Shown here: positions 1 to 8,584 of the stretch, piece by piece | Numbering within the stretch: the first letter of the stretch is position 1 | Layout of the letters: the number at the start of each line of letters is the position of its first letter | Source of the DNA: Coleophoma eucalyptorum | Taxonomy: Eukaryota; Ascomycota; Leotiomycetes; Helotiales; Dermateaceae | Reading direction: 5' to 3' | DNA length: 11,660 nucleotides | NCBI GenBank assembly: GCA_026120035.1 | Contig: JALRME010000100.1 | Span: forward strand, 1 to 11,660 | The notes under the pieces: model-generated | The model's input: only the letters and a program-made list of their open reading frames with translations | Databases searched by the model: none | Told to the model about the DNA's origin: nothing | Made by a program: the position numbers and the translations under genes

Positions 1-2
1 GG

Positions 3-1757
3 TTATAAGTCGCAAAAATCTTACTTGACTTAATTAAGAACGACTACCTTATTATTATCTGCTTTCGATTGGATCCAGAAAATATATCGACTAAGGAACT
101 AGCTTAAAGCCTAACTAGAGAAGTATCTCGAGGAGAGTCTTTGGGTTACACTAGAGGTAGTTCATCTAGAGGAAAGAGTAAAGCTCGTTCAAGGTCGATT
201 TCTTCTGGAAGTACTAATGCTAGAACGACTGCTTCTACTGGTATAGGCAAGAGGCTGGTGTATTACCATCTAATGCCTATTCCCTATGGTTACGGGAGTC
301 CTTATTTTGATGGAAGAGAAGTAACTCGTTACCTCAAAACCCTGAATAGGTACTATAGAGACTATAGAATAGATAAAGATATTGAGAAGAAGGAACGTTC
401 AGCCGATTATACGGCGGCACAGCAACGTAGAGAGATTGAACGACTAGTAGGGTTTGTCAATCGTACTACTTGGGAGGAATTCCAGAAAGTCTTGCTTAAG
501 GAATATCGCTATAGGGATTTAGAGCAATTATTACGTACGATAGGATACTTAGAGAAATATGTTCTAGAATTTAAAGCGATAGTTGATCATAGGAATTACT
601 CTTAGAATCAAATCTACGACTATTACCGAAGATTCTACGAAATCGGAACTAAGTACCTCGAGAACGGATCAATTACGGAGAAAGCATTGATCTTTAAGTT
701 TCTATACGCCTTACCAAACAACCTAAAAATCAGAGCTATACGGTTCGCTTCCAACGAAGTCCAATTTGATACGGATAATATAAAACCATTCAGAGTGATT
801 TACGAGGAAGTAGAGAACAGTTATACAGCCCTTAGGGATATGGATGACTTAGTTCAGGAACAAGGCATAAGCAAGCTGCCTACGGGGTTTAATAAGCTAG
901 ATATAGAAACTACTGGATATACTCAACAAAGGAAGCTACGAGAAAAAGGTATAAAGCAACCTATTATTCCTTATATACATACCGCGGCTATATCGTCCAA
1001 AACAATAACGAACCAAGAAATCGACGAAATCGCAGAAGGACTTGATAAATTATATATTCTATAGGCTATAGCGGAACGAGCTAAGCCTAATCCGAGAAGA
1101 AACAAAGCTTATATGAATACTATAGAGGATAATAATAGTGAAGGAGATATTTACGATATGAATTATAATGGCTTTACTAGTGGAAAAAGGTTTCGAGACG
1201 ATAAGACTTATAAATAGTATAGGAACATTATAGTTCCAGGAATAAGACCTCAAGGACCTCATAAGTATATGAACTAGTGTTACGACTATAAGATGTTCAT
1301 TAATAAAGGAGTTATCTACGAATCGGACGATAATAACTATATCTGTATTGGACCCTAGGATCCGAACAAGCTAGAATTACTAGTTCAGTTTAATAATGAT
1401 ACGCCTCGAAGGAACCAAATTATAGTACGGACTACTAATACTAAGTATAGTTATATCCTTGAGCAACGAGAGGAAGTATTAAAACAGGAGGTAAGAGATA
1501 AGTAGGAAGCAATAAAGGCTTAACTAGTAGGAAGTACCAATAAGAGCAAGGTGGATAATATTAAGACCTTTGAAGAAAGCGAGTATAGACTAGATAACTT
1601 ACTTTACGAACAAGACCTTGATACTGAACGCTACGCTATGGTCCAAGGGATGGTAGCAAGAGATGCTACTATAGAAGCTGTAGCTACAAGAAATAAGAGG
1701 CTGAATAGTAGGGAAATCGGAGAGCCGTATTCGAAATCGGGAGAAAAGACTCTTTAG
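3..1757 (+). pseudogene. Gag-like capsid/nucleocapsid protein of the Gypsy element (degraded)
   Basis: Gag packages the element's RNA into virus-like particles in the cytoplasm. The frame runs from the window edge through stops at about 6, 603, 1062, 1215, 1275 and later. The longest intact piece begins near 141 and has a Ser/Arg-rich basic start, then an acidic-basic helical region with the text TWEEFQKVLLKEYRY near 469-513, typical of retrotransposon capsid domains. A second piece (687-1064) continues it. At 1278 a CYDY sequence is what remains of a Cys-containing nucleocapsid motif; its second Cys appears changed to Tyr (TGT or TGC to TAT). The true start is not visible because the initiator region is mutated or upstream of the window. 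Identity as Gag rests on position before the protease and on the capsid-like text. Confidence 0.8.
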
Positions 1758-1916
1758 GATAGACTAAGAGAGCAAGCATTATATAGACAAGCGAAAGCTA
1801 CACAGAGGCGAACTGTTCAATTTCAACAAAACATTGTTGATAGCGAGAATGCTAAGGAAATAACTAGTGTACCTACTAGCTCAAGGAATAAGGAACCTAT
1901 TAAGGTTACTAAGATT

Positions 1917-2516
1917 TTGAGGAACCCTTTACGACAAAATGATGTTATAGAGACTTTATCAAAAATAGGATATACCTATGAGAGCTCGCTAAGCAAGCTT
2001 TTGGAACAATCGATAGTACTACCTGGATTTATACTTGGAGAGATACTTTCTCTAGTAGATCTAGCTTTTAGGAAACGACATAAGGTAGTTCCAAAAGAAG
2101 CTAGTACTGGAATGTTAGCTATTAAGATAGAGAACGAAGTGGCTAAAGTAAATCCTCTTTTTATAGAGAACTTTTCTGGCTATTCGGATTATCATTCACT
2201 AACTCCGAAAGTCATTATTATACTTTCGGGACGTACGAAATTGGTAGATGTAAGAGCTACATTAGACACGAGAGCTGAAGTTAGTATTATTACGCTAGCT
2301 GTAGCTACTAGGTTTGATATACCTATTACGTATAACACTGGAATGGCACTACGAACGATCGTAGGGAGCAAGTCTAGGTTTATAGGATTTATTGATAACG
2401 TACCTATTACTATTGGAAACACTATAATACGGACTCGGTTCTATATTATAGACTACCCGGGTATTAAGGTTATTCTTGGGTTTCTATTTATACGAAAAGC
2501 TAGGATTACGTTCTAA
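1917..2516 (+). pseudogene. Retropepsin-type aspartic protease domain, active site mutated
   Basis: This continues the Gag frame and carries the protease that would cut the polyprotein. The hallmark is at 2262-2282, LDTRAEV, where retropepsins have Asp-Thr-Gly (or Asp-Ser-Gly). Here the Gly codon reads AGA, one G-to-A change from GGA, so the active-site loop should be broken. About 60 residues later comes VILGFLFIRKARITF, matching the conserved Ile/Leu-Gly block near the end of such proteases. The region 1917-2513 is 199 codons without a stop, among the best preserved in the element. The stop at 2514-2516 is followed by more plausible sequence in the same frame, so it may be a RIP stop. A frame change to the RT frame occurs between about 2600 and 2700. 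Confidence 0.85.
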
Positions 2517-2701
2517 TACCCTAGTACTAAGCAAGACGGAGTAGTATACGCGTTACTTAAGGATCTAGTAACTAATGTAGTTACGAGTGTAAAGACCAAT
2601 ACAGAGACACTATAAGCTCGAACGAATAACTAGATTTATTCTTAGAATACGGTAGGGATCATTTTATCGACCTCTGACTCTAGTAATAAATTCTATACAG
2701 A

Positions 2702-4640
2702 TTCGGAAAACTAGGATTCGGAGTAGTAACCTACGATACTACTACCGAATATTCTTATCATATAGAGGGTAGAATACTACCTATATTAGAACTTAAGGAC
2801 AAGTTTAGTTCCAAAGGAGAGAGGGAAGAGATACTAGTACAAGCACTACTATTGAATCAATTTTCCAAAATAGAATACTTAGATCTTTCAAAAGAAGTAG
2901 GACATCTACCAAATCCGTATAGAACAAAGACTCAATATACCCAAATAAACACTCTATACAAAACGAAGGATAAGAAAATCAGACCAGTAGATAAAGCAGA
3001 CGGTATAGGAAATACGCCTGACGGCTATAGAGATTGGTTTAAAAGATCTAAGGCAAAGGATATTATACAAGAACAATTCGGAAACTATCAAAAGTACTTA
3101 ATACCTAGGTTTTCGGATATTCCAAGACAATCCAGACTTACGCTAGAACGAATACAAGCTTTAGATATTAGAGATCTACAACCTATAGAAAGGAGGCTAT
3201 TTGAAGAGATGCTTGTTAATCGAGAGAAAGTCTTTGCTTTTGAATGGCCGGAATGTGAACGGTTTACTAAGGATATAACACCACCTATAGTTATCAATAC
3301 TATAGAGCATAAGGTATAACAAGCGAAGAACTACCCTTGGGCAAGAGCTCTAGAGCCTATTATTATTAAGATGTTAAAAGAACGAATCGAGCGAGAAGTA
3401 CTAGAATACTCGGATGGGCCATATAGGAACCCCTAGTTCCTAGTTAAGAAGAAGAAACCAGGCGAATATCGACTAATTAACTCTGCTACGCTACTCAATA
3501 AAGTAACTAGAAGAGATACGAATTTACCTCCTTCGGTAGATGAATTTATAGAGGATTTTGTAGGATGCTAGCTTACAAGTCTAGTGGATTTATACTCTAG
3601 ATACAACCAAATGATGCTTGACAAGAAAAGCAGGGATTTAACTACATTCTTTATACCACTAGGACTATTAAGAAATACAACATTACCTTAAGAAGCAACG
3701 AATTCGGTGGCTTAGTTTGTACGGATTATGAATATAGTGCTAGAAGACATCTGTCCAGATATAGTACGGCCTTTCATAGACGATATAGGAGTAAAAGGTC
3801 TATATACCGACTACGATGGAGAGGAAGCATTACCTGGAATAAGAAGATTCGTCTTAGAGCATATCCAGAATCTAGATAAGACTTTAGAACGAATAGAGAG
3901 AGCTAGCGGATCGATAGGCGCTAAATCTTAATTCTACAAGAATGAAGTAAACATAATTGGCTATATGTATAATTCTAAGGGTAGAGAGCCTTCAGCTAAT
4001 AAGGTGATTAAAATTGTCAACTAGAAAATACCTAACAACGTTACGAAAGCCAAGAGCTTTATTGGCTTATGTATATATTTCCGAATTTGGATTAAGGACT
4101 TTGGAGTAATAGCTAGACCAATATATGATCTCTTCAAGAAAGAAGTAGTTTGGAACTAGGAGCCTACTATTCAAGGAGTAGTAATATCAATACTATAGAA
4201 TGCCTTAATCACTACTCCGGTGCTTATAAGGATCGATTACGAACCTAACGTAGGAGAGATTATTATAAGTGTAGATGCTAGTCTAGAAGGTTACGGTGGT
4301 TACTTGGGCTAGAGAGACCTTAAAACCGGACTAGTACGACCTACTAGGTATAAGAGCGGACGGTGGAACTATGTAGAGCGTAATTATAATGCTACCAAAA
4401 GAGAATGTCGAGGAGTACTTAAGATCTTTAAGAAGCTTAAAGTCTGGATAACCGGAGTACACTTTATACTAGAAACTAATGCCAATGTTCTAGTGGCCCA
4501 GTTAAATAGAGCAGCTACGGATGTTCTAGGAGCCTTAGTTACTCGATAGCTTGCTTGGATAAGACTATTTGACTTCGAAGTACGTTATATACCTAGAAAG
4601 AAACATATAGCTACGGATGCTTTATCTAGAAGGCCTCTTC
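2702..4640 (+). pseudogene. Reverse transcriptase and RNase H domains of Gypsy pol (degraded)
   Basis: The frame is open to homology without indels, with stops at 3317, 3434, 3569, 3690, 3713 and others. RT: SDGPYRNP at 3410, then a stop where Trp is usual, then FLVKKKKPGEYRLIN. PLGLLRNTTLP is followed by a stop in place of the usual Gln of LPQG. FIDD at 3773-3784 is the polymerase active site and is intact. RNase H: the first catalytic Asp (gat 4274-4276, SVDAS), the Glu (gaa 4403-4405, RECRG) and the late Asp (4616-4618, ATDALSRR) are kept. The Asp in the block ETNAN is now Asn (aat 4478-4480), one G-to-A change. The enzyme would copy element RNA into DNA. The frame is minus one relative to Gag-protease; whether that reflects programmed frameshifting or a lost base cannot be told. 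Confidence 0.93.
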
Positions 4641-6262
4641 ATCCGGAAGACGAACCCTCGGATAATGAAGATATTGACGACTAGATTCTATTAGAATTAG
4701 GAGCATACGAAATTTGCCCTATAGAAGTAGAATCAGAGGTAGAAAATAGTAACCCAGAACTACGTATACGAAATAGTATTCTATAGGATATAAAAGATCG
4801 TATTACTAGGCTACGGGAGCAAGGAGAAATAAGTGATAGCTCTAGTATCTCTGATTCTAGATATAGCATACCTATCTCTAGCAACTATTATTCAGAAGAC
4901 TCGATTAGAGTAGCTACCTACCTAACAACTCTAAAGAAGCCAAAGGACCTAGGAATATCTGAATTTCGAAAATTCAAGAAGGAAGCACTAAATTATGGAG
5001 TCTATAGTAGAATGCTATAGAGGATGGCTTCAAAGGGACTACCTATTCGGCTTGTTATTAATAAAGATCAAAGTAAGGAGCGAATTCTCTATGATACATA
5101 TAATTAGAGCGGACATAAGGGCCGAGAAAGCACGTATTACAGAGTTTCACAAAGATACTATTGGAAAGGATGTTATAAAGATGTTAAGGATTATATTAGA
5201 ACTTACGTACGATATTAATTCCGATCTACTAAGAGACAAGAAGAAGCTATGTTTCCAACTACATCTAACGGACTAATGGAGAAATAGGCTATTGACATTA
5301 CTTATATACCACACTATAGAAAGAATAAGTACTTAGTAGTTGCAAGAGACGATATAAGCGGATGGGTAGAAGCTAGGGCTATTTCAAACAAGGAAGCTAG
5401 TACTATTGCTCTATTTATCTAGGAAGATATTATCTGCCGACACGAAATATTTTGGAGAATAGTAGTTGATAGAGGTGGCGAGTTTAAGAAAGAAGTACTT
5501 GACTTATTGAATAAGTAGGGAATCGACAGAATAGTTACTTCTGCGTATCATCCAATAGCTAATAGCATAATCGAGTATGGACATCAAGCTATAAAAGATA
5601 CATTATCTAAGCTAGGTGGAAGCAACTAGGCTGAAAACTTAGTAGCTATCTTATTTGTGGATAGGACAACTGTCTATAGGCCTACTAGACAAACGCCTTT
5701 TTATATGGTATATGATAGGGAGCCAATACTACCTATTGAATCATAGTTTCCTACGTGGAGGACGATTTTCACTAAGGAAGTTACGAATAGATCTAAGTTA
5801 ATTGAACTTCGAGTAAGATAATTCCAACTTAGGGAAGAGGACTTAGAAGAAGCTATATATCGAAAGACTAGGAGGAGACAAGAAGGCAAAGAGAGATTCG
5901 ATTCTCGGTATAATATTAGGGTACGACCTTTACAACTAAAGGATATTATATTACGATACGATTCGGTGAGAGAGGTTGACTTATCCTTAAACCGAAAACT
6001 AGATTTTAGGTGGCTAGGGCCCTACGAAATTTGTGATACCAATATAGAAAAAGGGTATTACAAACTGAAAGAATTAGGACCTAATGGCGTATAATTACGA
6101 GGAACATTTCCTAGTAATAGGCTCAAATTGTTCTATCAAAGAGAGAGATTCTTTTATTCTCCAGAAGATAAAGTTACTAGCAGTACAGAAAGGAGTAAGC
6201 AGGAGAGTGGTAGCGAAGTTAGAAGCGAAGACACAAGTATTCGAGAGTCTGATACAACTTAA
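4641..6262 (+). pseudogene. Integrase domain of Gypsy pol (degraded)
   Basis: Same frame as RT. The zinc-binding part is recognisable at about 5080-5240: GHKGRESTYYRV and RYYWKGC are kept, but the upstream His and the CxxC Cys positions now read Tyr (YIRTYVRYQ), as G-to-A or C-to-T changes would give. The catalytic core keeps all three acids: Asp 5294-5296 (AIDITY), Asp 5468-5470 (VVDRGGEF) and Glu 5573-5575 (SIIEYGH), with 34 residues between the last two. A C-terminal beta-rich block, FRWLGPYEI and LRGTFPSNRLKLFY, resembles the GPF/Y-type tail of Gypsy integrases. An acidic Ser/Glu tail follows to a stop at 6260-6262. No chromodomain is visible. The product would insert element DNA into the genome, but internal stops and the lost zinc ligands make it inactive. 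Confidence 0.92.
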
Positions 6263-6300
6263 TTTATAATTAGGCTTCAAACTTAACAAAGGATCAACGA

Positions 6301-6975
6301 ATGCTATATCGAGCTTTAGTAACGGCAAATAGAACTCTACGCGAACGCCTAGAAAACCTCTACAAAGCAAGTGGAATTCTTAGCGACAGTCGACGAACGG
6401 TCCCAAACGTTGCCAACTAACGCCCCTTCTATCACTAAAAGGGAAATGTTATCCAAGAGGTATTATATAGGTCTAATACCAACTTCCCTAACGTACTAAG
6501 TATTCAGTCAGACAAACACAATTTAGACACCTCGCTACGTGGGTGGAGGCCGTAGCTGCTGCCTAATGACACTAAACTCAGAGAGGATAATAATACCAAT
6601 AACGAATACATCCTCGAGGATAACACTAAGAAAATAGAAAGCTAAGAATTACTAGAGACAATTCAGTGGTTAGACCTCTTGCGAGAATGAAAGTAATTAA
6701 AGACTACCAGAGGTAGTCTAGCAACTAGACCTCTTATAGAAAGTGAAAAGCAAAGGTTCCTCACGAATAAAGAGTCCAGGAATCTAGGAAGTCGAAAGGA
6801 GTCCAAATCCAAGGAGTTGAAGTCGAAAAGACCAGGAATCCAGGAGTCTAGGAAGCTAAATAACGCCAAATGTACAAAAATACAAAAGAAACTATTTCCT
6901 TCCTTCCCACCTAGTTATATTGTCGAAGTATATTTGAAACCGTATCTGCTCAAGTATTCTTATATATTAGTATAA
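6301..6975 (+). pseudogene. Possible third reading frame after pol, function unknown (degraded)
   Basis: I do not recognise this. From an ATG at 6301, in the frame used by neither Gag nor Pol, a sequence of about 225 codons runs to TAA at 6973-6975 with six internal stops (6418, 6436, 6553, 6643, 6688, 6694). It opens with a Leu-rich amphipathic stretch, MLYRALVTANRTLRERLENL, that could form a coiled coil. It continues with acidic sequence and ends in a Lys/Ser-rich part (6770-6870) made of short imperfect repeats around GAGTCCAGGAATC and AAGTCGAAA. It lies between the integrase stop and the polypurine tract, where some LTR elements carry an extra gene. It may equally be untranslated sequence, since the Pol frame also has open stretches here. 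Confidence is low. Confidence 0.3.
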
Positions 6976-7039
6976 TTTACAAGAAAGGATAAGGAATACT
7001 TCTCGACGTAATCGAGTTAGTATTATTATGGAAACCTAG

Positions 7040-7050
7040 AAAAAGGGGGA
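7040..7050 (+). other. Polypurine tract priming plus-strand synthesis
   Basis: The run AAAAAGGGGGA lies immediately before TGTTAGTTCT. An A/G-only run directly abutting a 5'-TG is the usual arrangement at the 3' LTR boundary of Gypsy elements, where the tract resists RNase H and primes plus-strand DNA. It has escaped RIP, as expected for a run with no CpA or TpG. Confidence 0.75.
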
Positions 7051-7300
7051 TGTTAGTTCTTCTAAGGTTTGCTACAGACCGTAGCAAATAGGCAAGTAGG
7101 CAAGATAGGCTGGGAACAAGCACAACAACGAGCATAACAAGCACAAATACATAATGGAATAGGCCAACAAGCGACAGTACTAAAGCAACTACTAAAGCAA
7201 AGTCAAGAAAATCCTTGAAAGGATTACCCTAAGATAGATCATGCTCATATAAGAGCTGCCTCAGAATCGAGATAGACCATCGGTCTAAATCATATTGGCC
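7051..7300 (+). repeat. Start of 3' LTR (U3 part); 3' limit not determined
   Basis: The LTR begins TGTTAG right after the polypurine tract. Within it are features expected of a U3 promoter region. There is a hairpin with arms TTTGCTAC/GTAGCAAA (7068-7088), an 11-bp direct repeat AACAAGCACAA (7115 and 7136), and a tandem 12-bp repeat TACTAAAGCAAC/A (7178-7201). A second hairpin has arms AATCCTT/AAGGATT (7210-7225), and a TATA-like TATAAG lies at 7248-7253. Without the 5' LTR I cannot fix the other end, and no CTAACA-type terminus is clear. The end given here is nominal. Confidence 0.5.
7248..7253 (+). promoter_or_regulatory. Candidate TATA element of the LTR promoter
   Basis: TATAAG lies about 200 bp into the LTR, a plausible place for the U3/R boundary promoter. 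The motif is short and common in A+T-rich DNA, so support comes from position only. Confidence 0.3.
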
Positions 7301-7503
7301 TTCACGCTAATGAAGGTAAGAGGTTCCGCACCAAAAAAAACTAGCGTAGACTTCGATCCATTATAGCCTTGTGTTGCTAGCGCGTTGGCAGTGGCCACAG
7401 CAAGGCATTCGAATAGATCCTCTGATAAGAAACAAGATGTAGTTGATAGGAGCCTTGATTGAAAGAACTATAATAGTGTTAGTATATGTTGAGAAAGGGA
7501 GAA
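7301..7503. other. Non-coding stretch, probably the remainder of the LTR and flank
   Basis: I see no gene here. A weak inverted repeat with GCCTTG and CAAGGC arms spans roughly 7367-7406. CpA dinucleotides are common, so RIP is light. The stretch ends in a purine-rich run (about 7492-7507) followed by TATGTC, which superficially resembles another polypurine tract but has no LTR-like sequence I can define after it. Confidence 0.4.
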
Positions 7504-8080
7504 GGGGTATGTCAAATCCATAGATTCAAAGCTGAACTTTGACGAATTAAGATTCGATACACTAGATCTTGAAAGTTAGCCAAAACGAAAGGAGGAGCTA
7601 TACTTATCTTGATACGCTTTCTGTACCAGCTGAACCTACTGAAGGGATGATAGTAAGGTTGAGAGGGTGTTGATGATAAAAGAAGAGAGAATAAAGAAAG
7701 AAGGAAGGAAGGAAGAAAAGAAGTCAAAATCAAAGAGGGATAATGCTCAACTTGAAGTTGAACTTAACAGAATTAGCGATATAATGCTCTACTTTTAAGC
7801 CAGCTAGAGAGCGAAAAGGAGGGAAAATGCTCACCTTGATACGCCTCCGTGCATCCAGAAATTGATGATTAGATCGATCTAAGAATCGATAACGATAGTA
7901 ATAAAGGAAGAAAGAAAAGGAAGGAAAGAGGCAAAAATAAGATGGCGAAGAAAGAGCAAAAGCAGTTGGAGAGAGGTAGGATTGAAGGCAAAATAAAGAA
8001 ATAACAGAAGTGTGTGTGTAGGAGGCAGTCGCGCGCAACCAAAAGAACTAAAGATGAAGCTAGTAGGAGCTACACTTGCG
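7504..8080. repeat. Diverged tandem repeat, period about 227 bp, two units plus a partial third
   Basis: Unit one and unit two share blocks at constant offset. GCTGAACTTT at 7531 matches GTTGAACTTA at 7757 (226 bp apart). CTTGATACGC at 7608 recurs exactly at 7835 (227 bp apart). Each unit also has CGAAA(A)GGAGG before that block and a GAAAG/GGAAG purine tract after it (about 7679-7725 and 7905-7935). A weaker third match, GAGCTACACTT at 8067 against GAGCTATACTT at 7595, is 472 bp away, two periods. Read on the minus strand, the units give similar peptides (RIKISIAPPF and RIKVSIFPPF), so the repeat may derive from an antisense coding sequence or simply be duplicated non-coding DNA. Confidence 0.6.
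8008..8020. repeat. Short GT microsatellite
   Basis: A run of GTGTGTGTGT lies just before GCAGTCGCGCGC. It is a minor simple repeat inside the spacer with no further role visible. Confidence 0.5.
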
Positions 8081-8099
8081 AGAACCTTGCGTAACAATA

Positions 8100-8430
8100 G
8101 GTACCTATAGATCTAAATAAGAACTATATAAAACATATGGAGGCATAATTATATCGATCTATTCAGATTAAGAAAAGCTAAGGTTAAGAGGTTGAGAATA
8201 ATAGAATAAGGAGGTAAAGATTGAAGACTAATGATATTAAGAAAGTGGTCGCTTCAATATTAGATGGAGTTAGTACCTACGCGACAAGGTTATATAACTT
8301 TGCCTAGATTGCAACTTCTACGACTATCCAATATAGCCGTATACTAACTATTATTCGTTTATTTCTTTTCTTATTTTCTGAGTAGTTATAAACTGTTACT
8401 ATTATGATTGGAACTCGAGGGCGAGTAGAA
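8100..8430. other. Intergenic spacer, no gene seen
   Basis: A+T-rich sequence with frequent stops in all frames and no coding pattern that I can see on either strand. It holds small palindromes (ATAGGTACCTAT at 8097-8108, GTTATATAAC at 8289-8298) of a length expected by chance, and a T-rich run at about 8355-8380. Confidence 0.5.
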
Positions 8431-8431
8431 G

Positions 8432-8474
8432 AAAGAAGGGGGGGACGAATGTGACGGGGTTACTTGCTGTCACC
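8432..8474 (+). promoter_or_regulatory. Purine/G-run followed by a GTGAC...GTCAC inverted repeat upstream of the helicase
   Basis: AAAGAAGGGGGGG at 8432-8444 is followed by CGAA and TGTGACGGGG. GTGAC (8451-8455) is mirrored by GTCAC (8469-8473) across 13 bases. The block sits about 35 bp before a TATA box and could be a binding site in the helicase promoter. The G-run followed by TGTGAC also resembles a polypurine tract meeting an LTR start, so a very short solo LTR is an alternative. Confidence 0.35.
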
Positions 8475-8509
8475 TGATTTCAACTCTATTCTGTCGCAAG
8501 GATCTTACA

Positions 8510-8518
8510 TATATAAAT
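8510..8518 (+). promoter_or_regulatory. TATA box of the helicase gene
   Basis: TATATAAAT matches the TATAWAW consensus and lies about 75 bp before the inferred helicase start at 8585. The following sequence is A-rich with CAACAA and no in-frame helicase homology, as expected for a 5' leader. Confidence 0.5.
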
Positions 8519-8584
8519 ACAGCTGGGCTGTACTATAAGAAAACAACAATTTTACAACCTTTTTAACCAATCCAAAACTTGACG

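Larger units (their letters stand above)
1..7050 (+). mobile_element. Ty3/Gypsy LTR retrotransposon, internal region, RIP-degraded, 5' end outside window
   Basis: The order gag, protease, reverse transcriptase, RNase H, integrase, polypurine tract is that of Ty3/Gypsy elements (established knowledge). In the sequence, Gag-protease homology stays in one frame from about 3 to 2513, and RT-RNase H-integrase homology in another from about 2702 to 6262, each with many stops and no frameshift inside. Stops sit where Trp or Gln is expected, for example after the RT text SDGPYRNP at 3410. No 5' LTR or primer binding site is visible, so the window opens inside the element. No chromodomain follows the integrase. 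The element points toward the telomere and its polypurine tract lies about 4.5 kb from it. All enzymes carry disabling substitutions, so it cannot move on its own. Confidence 0.93.

Noticed and set aside
9..24. Near-match GTCGCAAAAATCTTAC to 8493-8508 (two G-to-A differences), possibly a shared LTR piece
   Set aside because: The flanks do not match, and a 16-mer with two mismatches is expected several times by chance in this window.
1059..4884. Minus-strand open frames inside gag-pol (1059-1262, 2192-2422, 3088-3297, 4681-4884)
   Set aside because: They lie opposite recognisable Gag, protease and Pol sequence and look like shadows of it.
4995..5276. Plus-strand open frame of 93 codons
   Set aside because: It is out of frame with the integrase zinc-binding region, which is clearly recognisable in the Pol frame across the same bases.
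6084..6269. Plus-strand open frame of 61 codons at the end of pol
   Set aside because: The Pol frame over the same bases carries the integrase tail RGTFPSNRLKLFY, so this frame is a shadow.
7869..7882. Perfect 14-bp palindrome TTAGATCGATCTAA, and a 12-bp one at 8097-8108
   Set aside because: One palindrome of this length is expected by chance in a window of this size, and nothing nearby suggests a binding site.
7512..8097. Minus-strand open frames in the spacer (three of 70-100 codons)
   Set aside because: Much of their length is Ser/Leu/Phe-rich text produced by purine tracts on the opposite strand. I see no start context, domain or neighbour supporting a real gene. The shared block is reported as a repeat instead.
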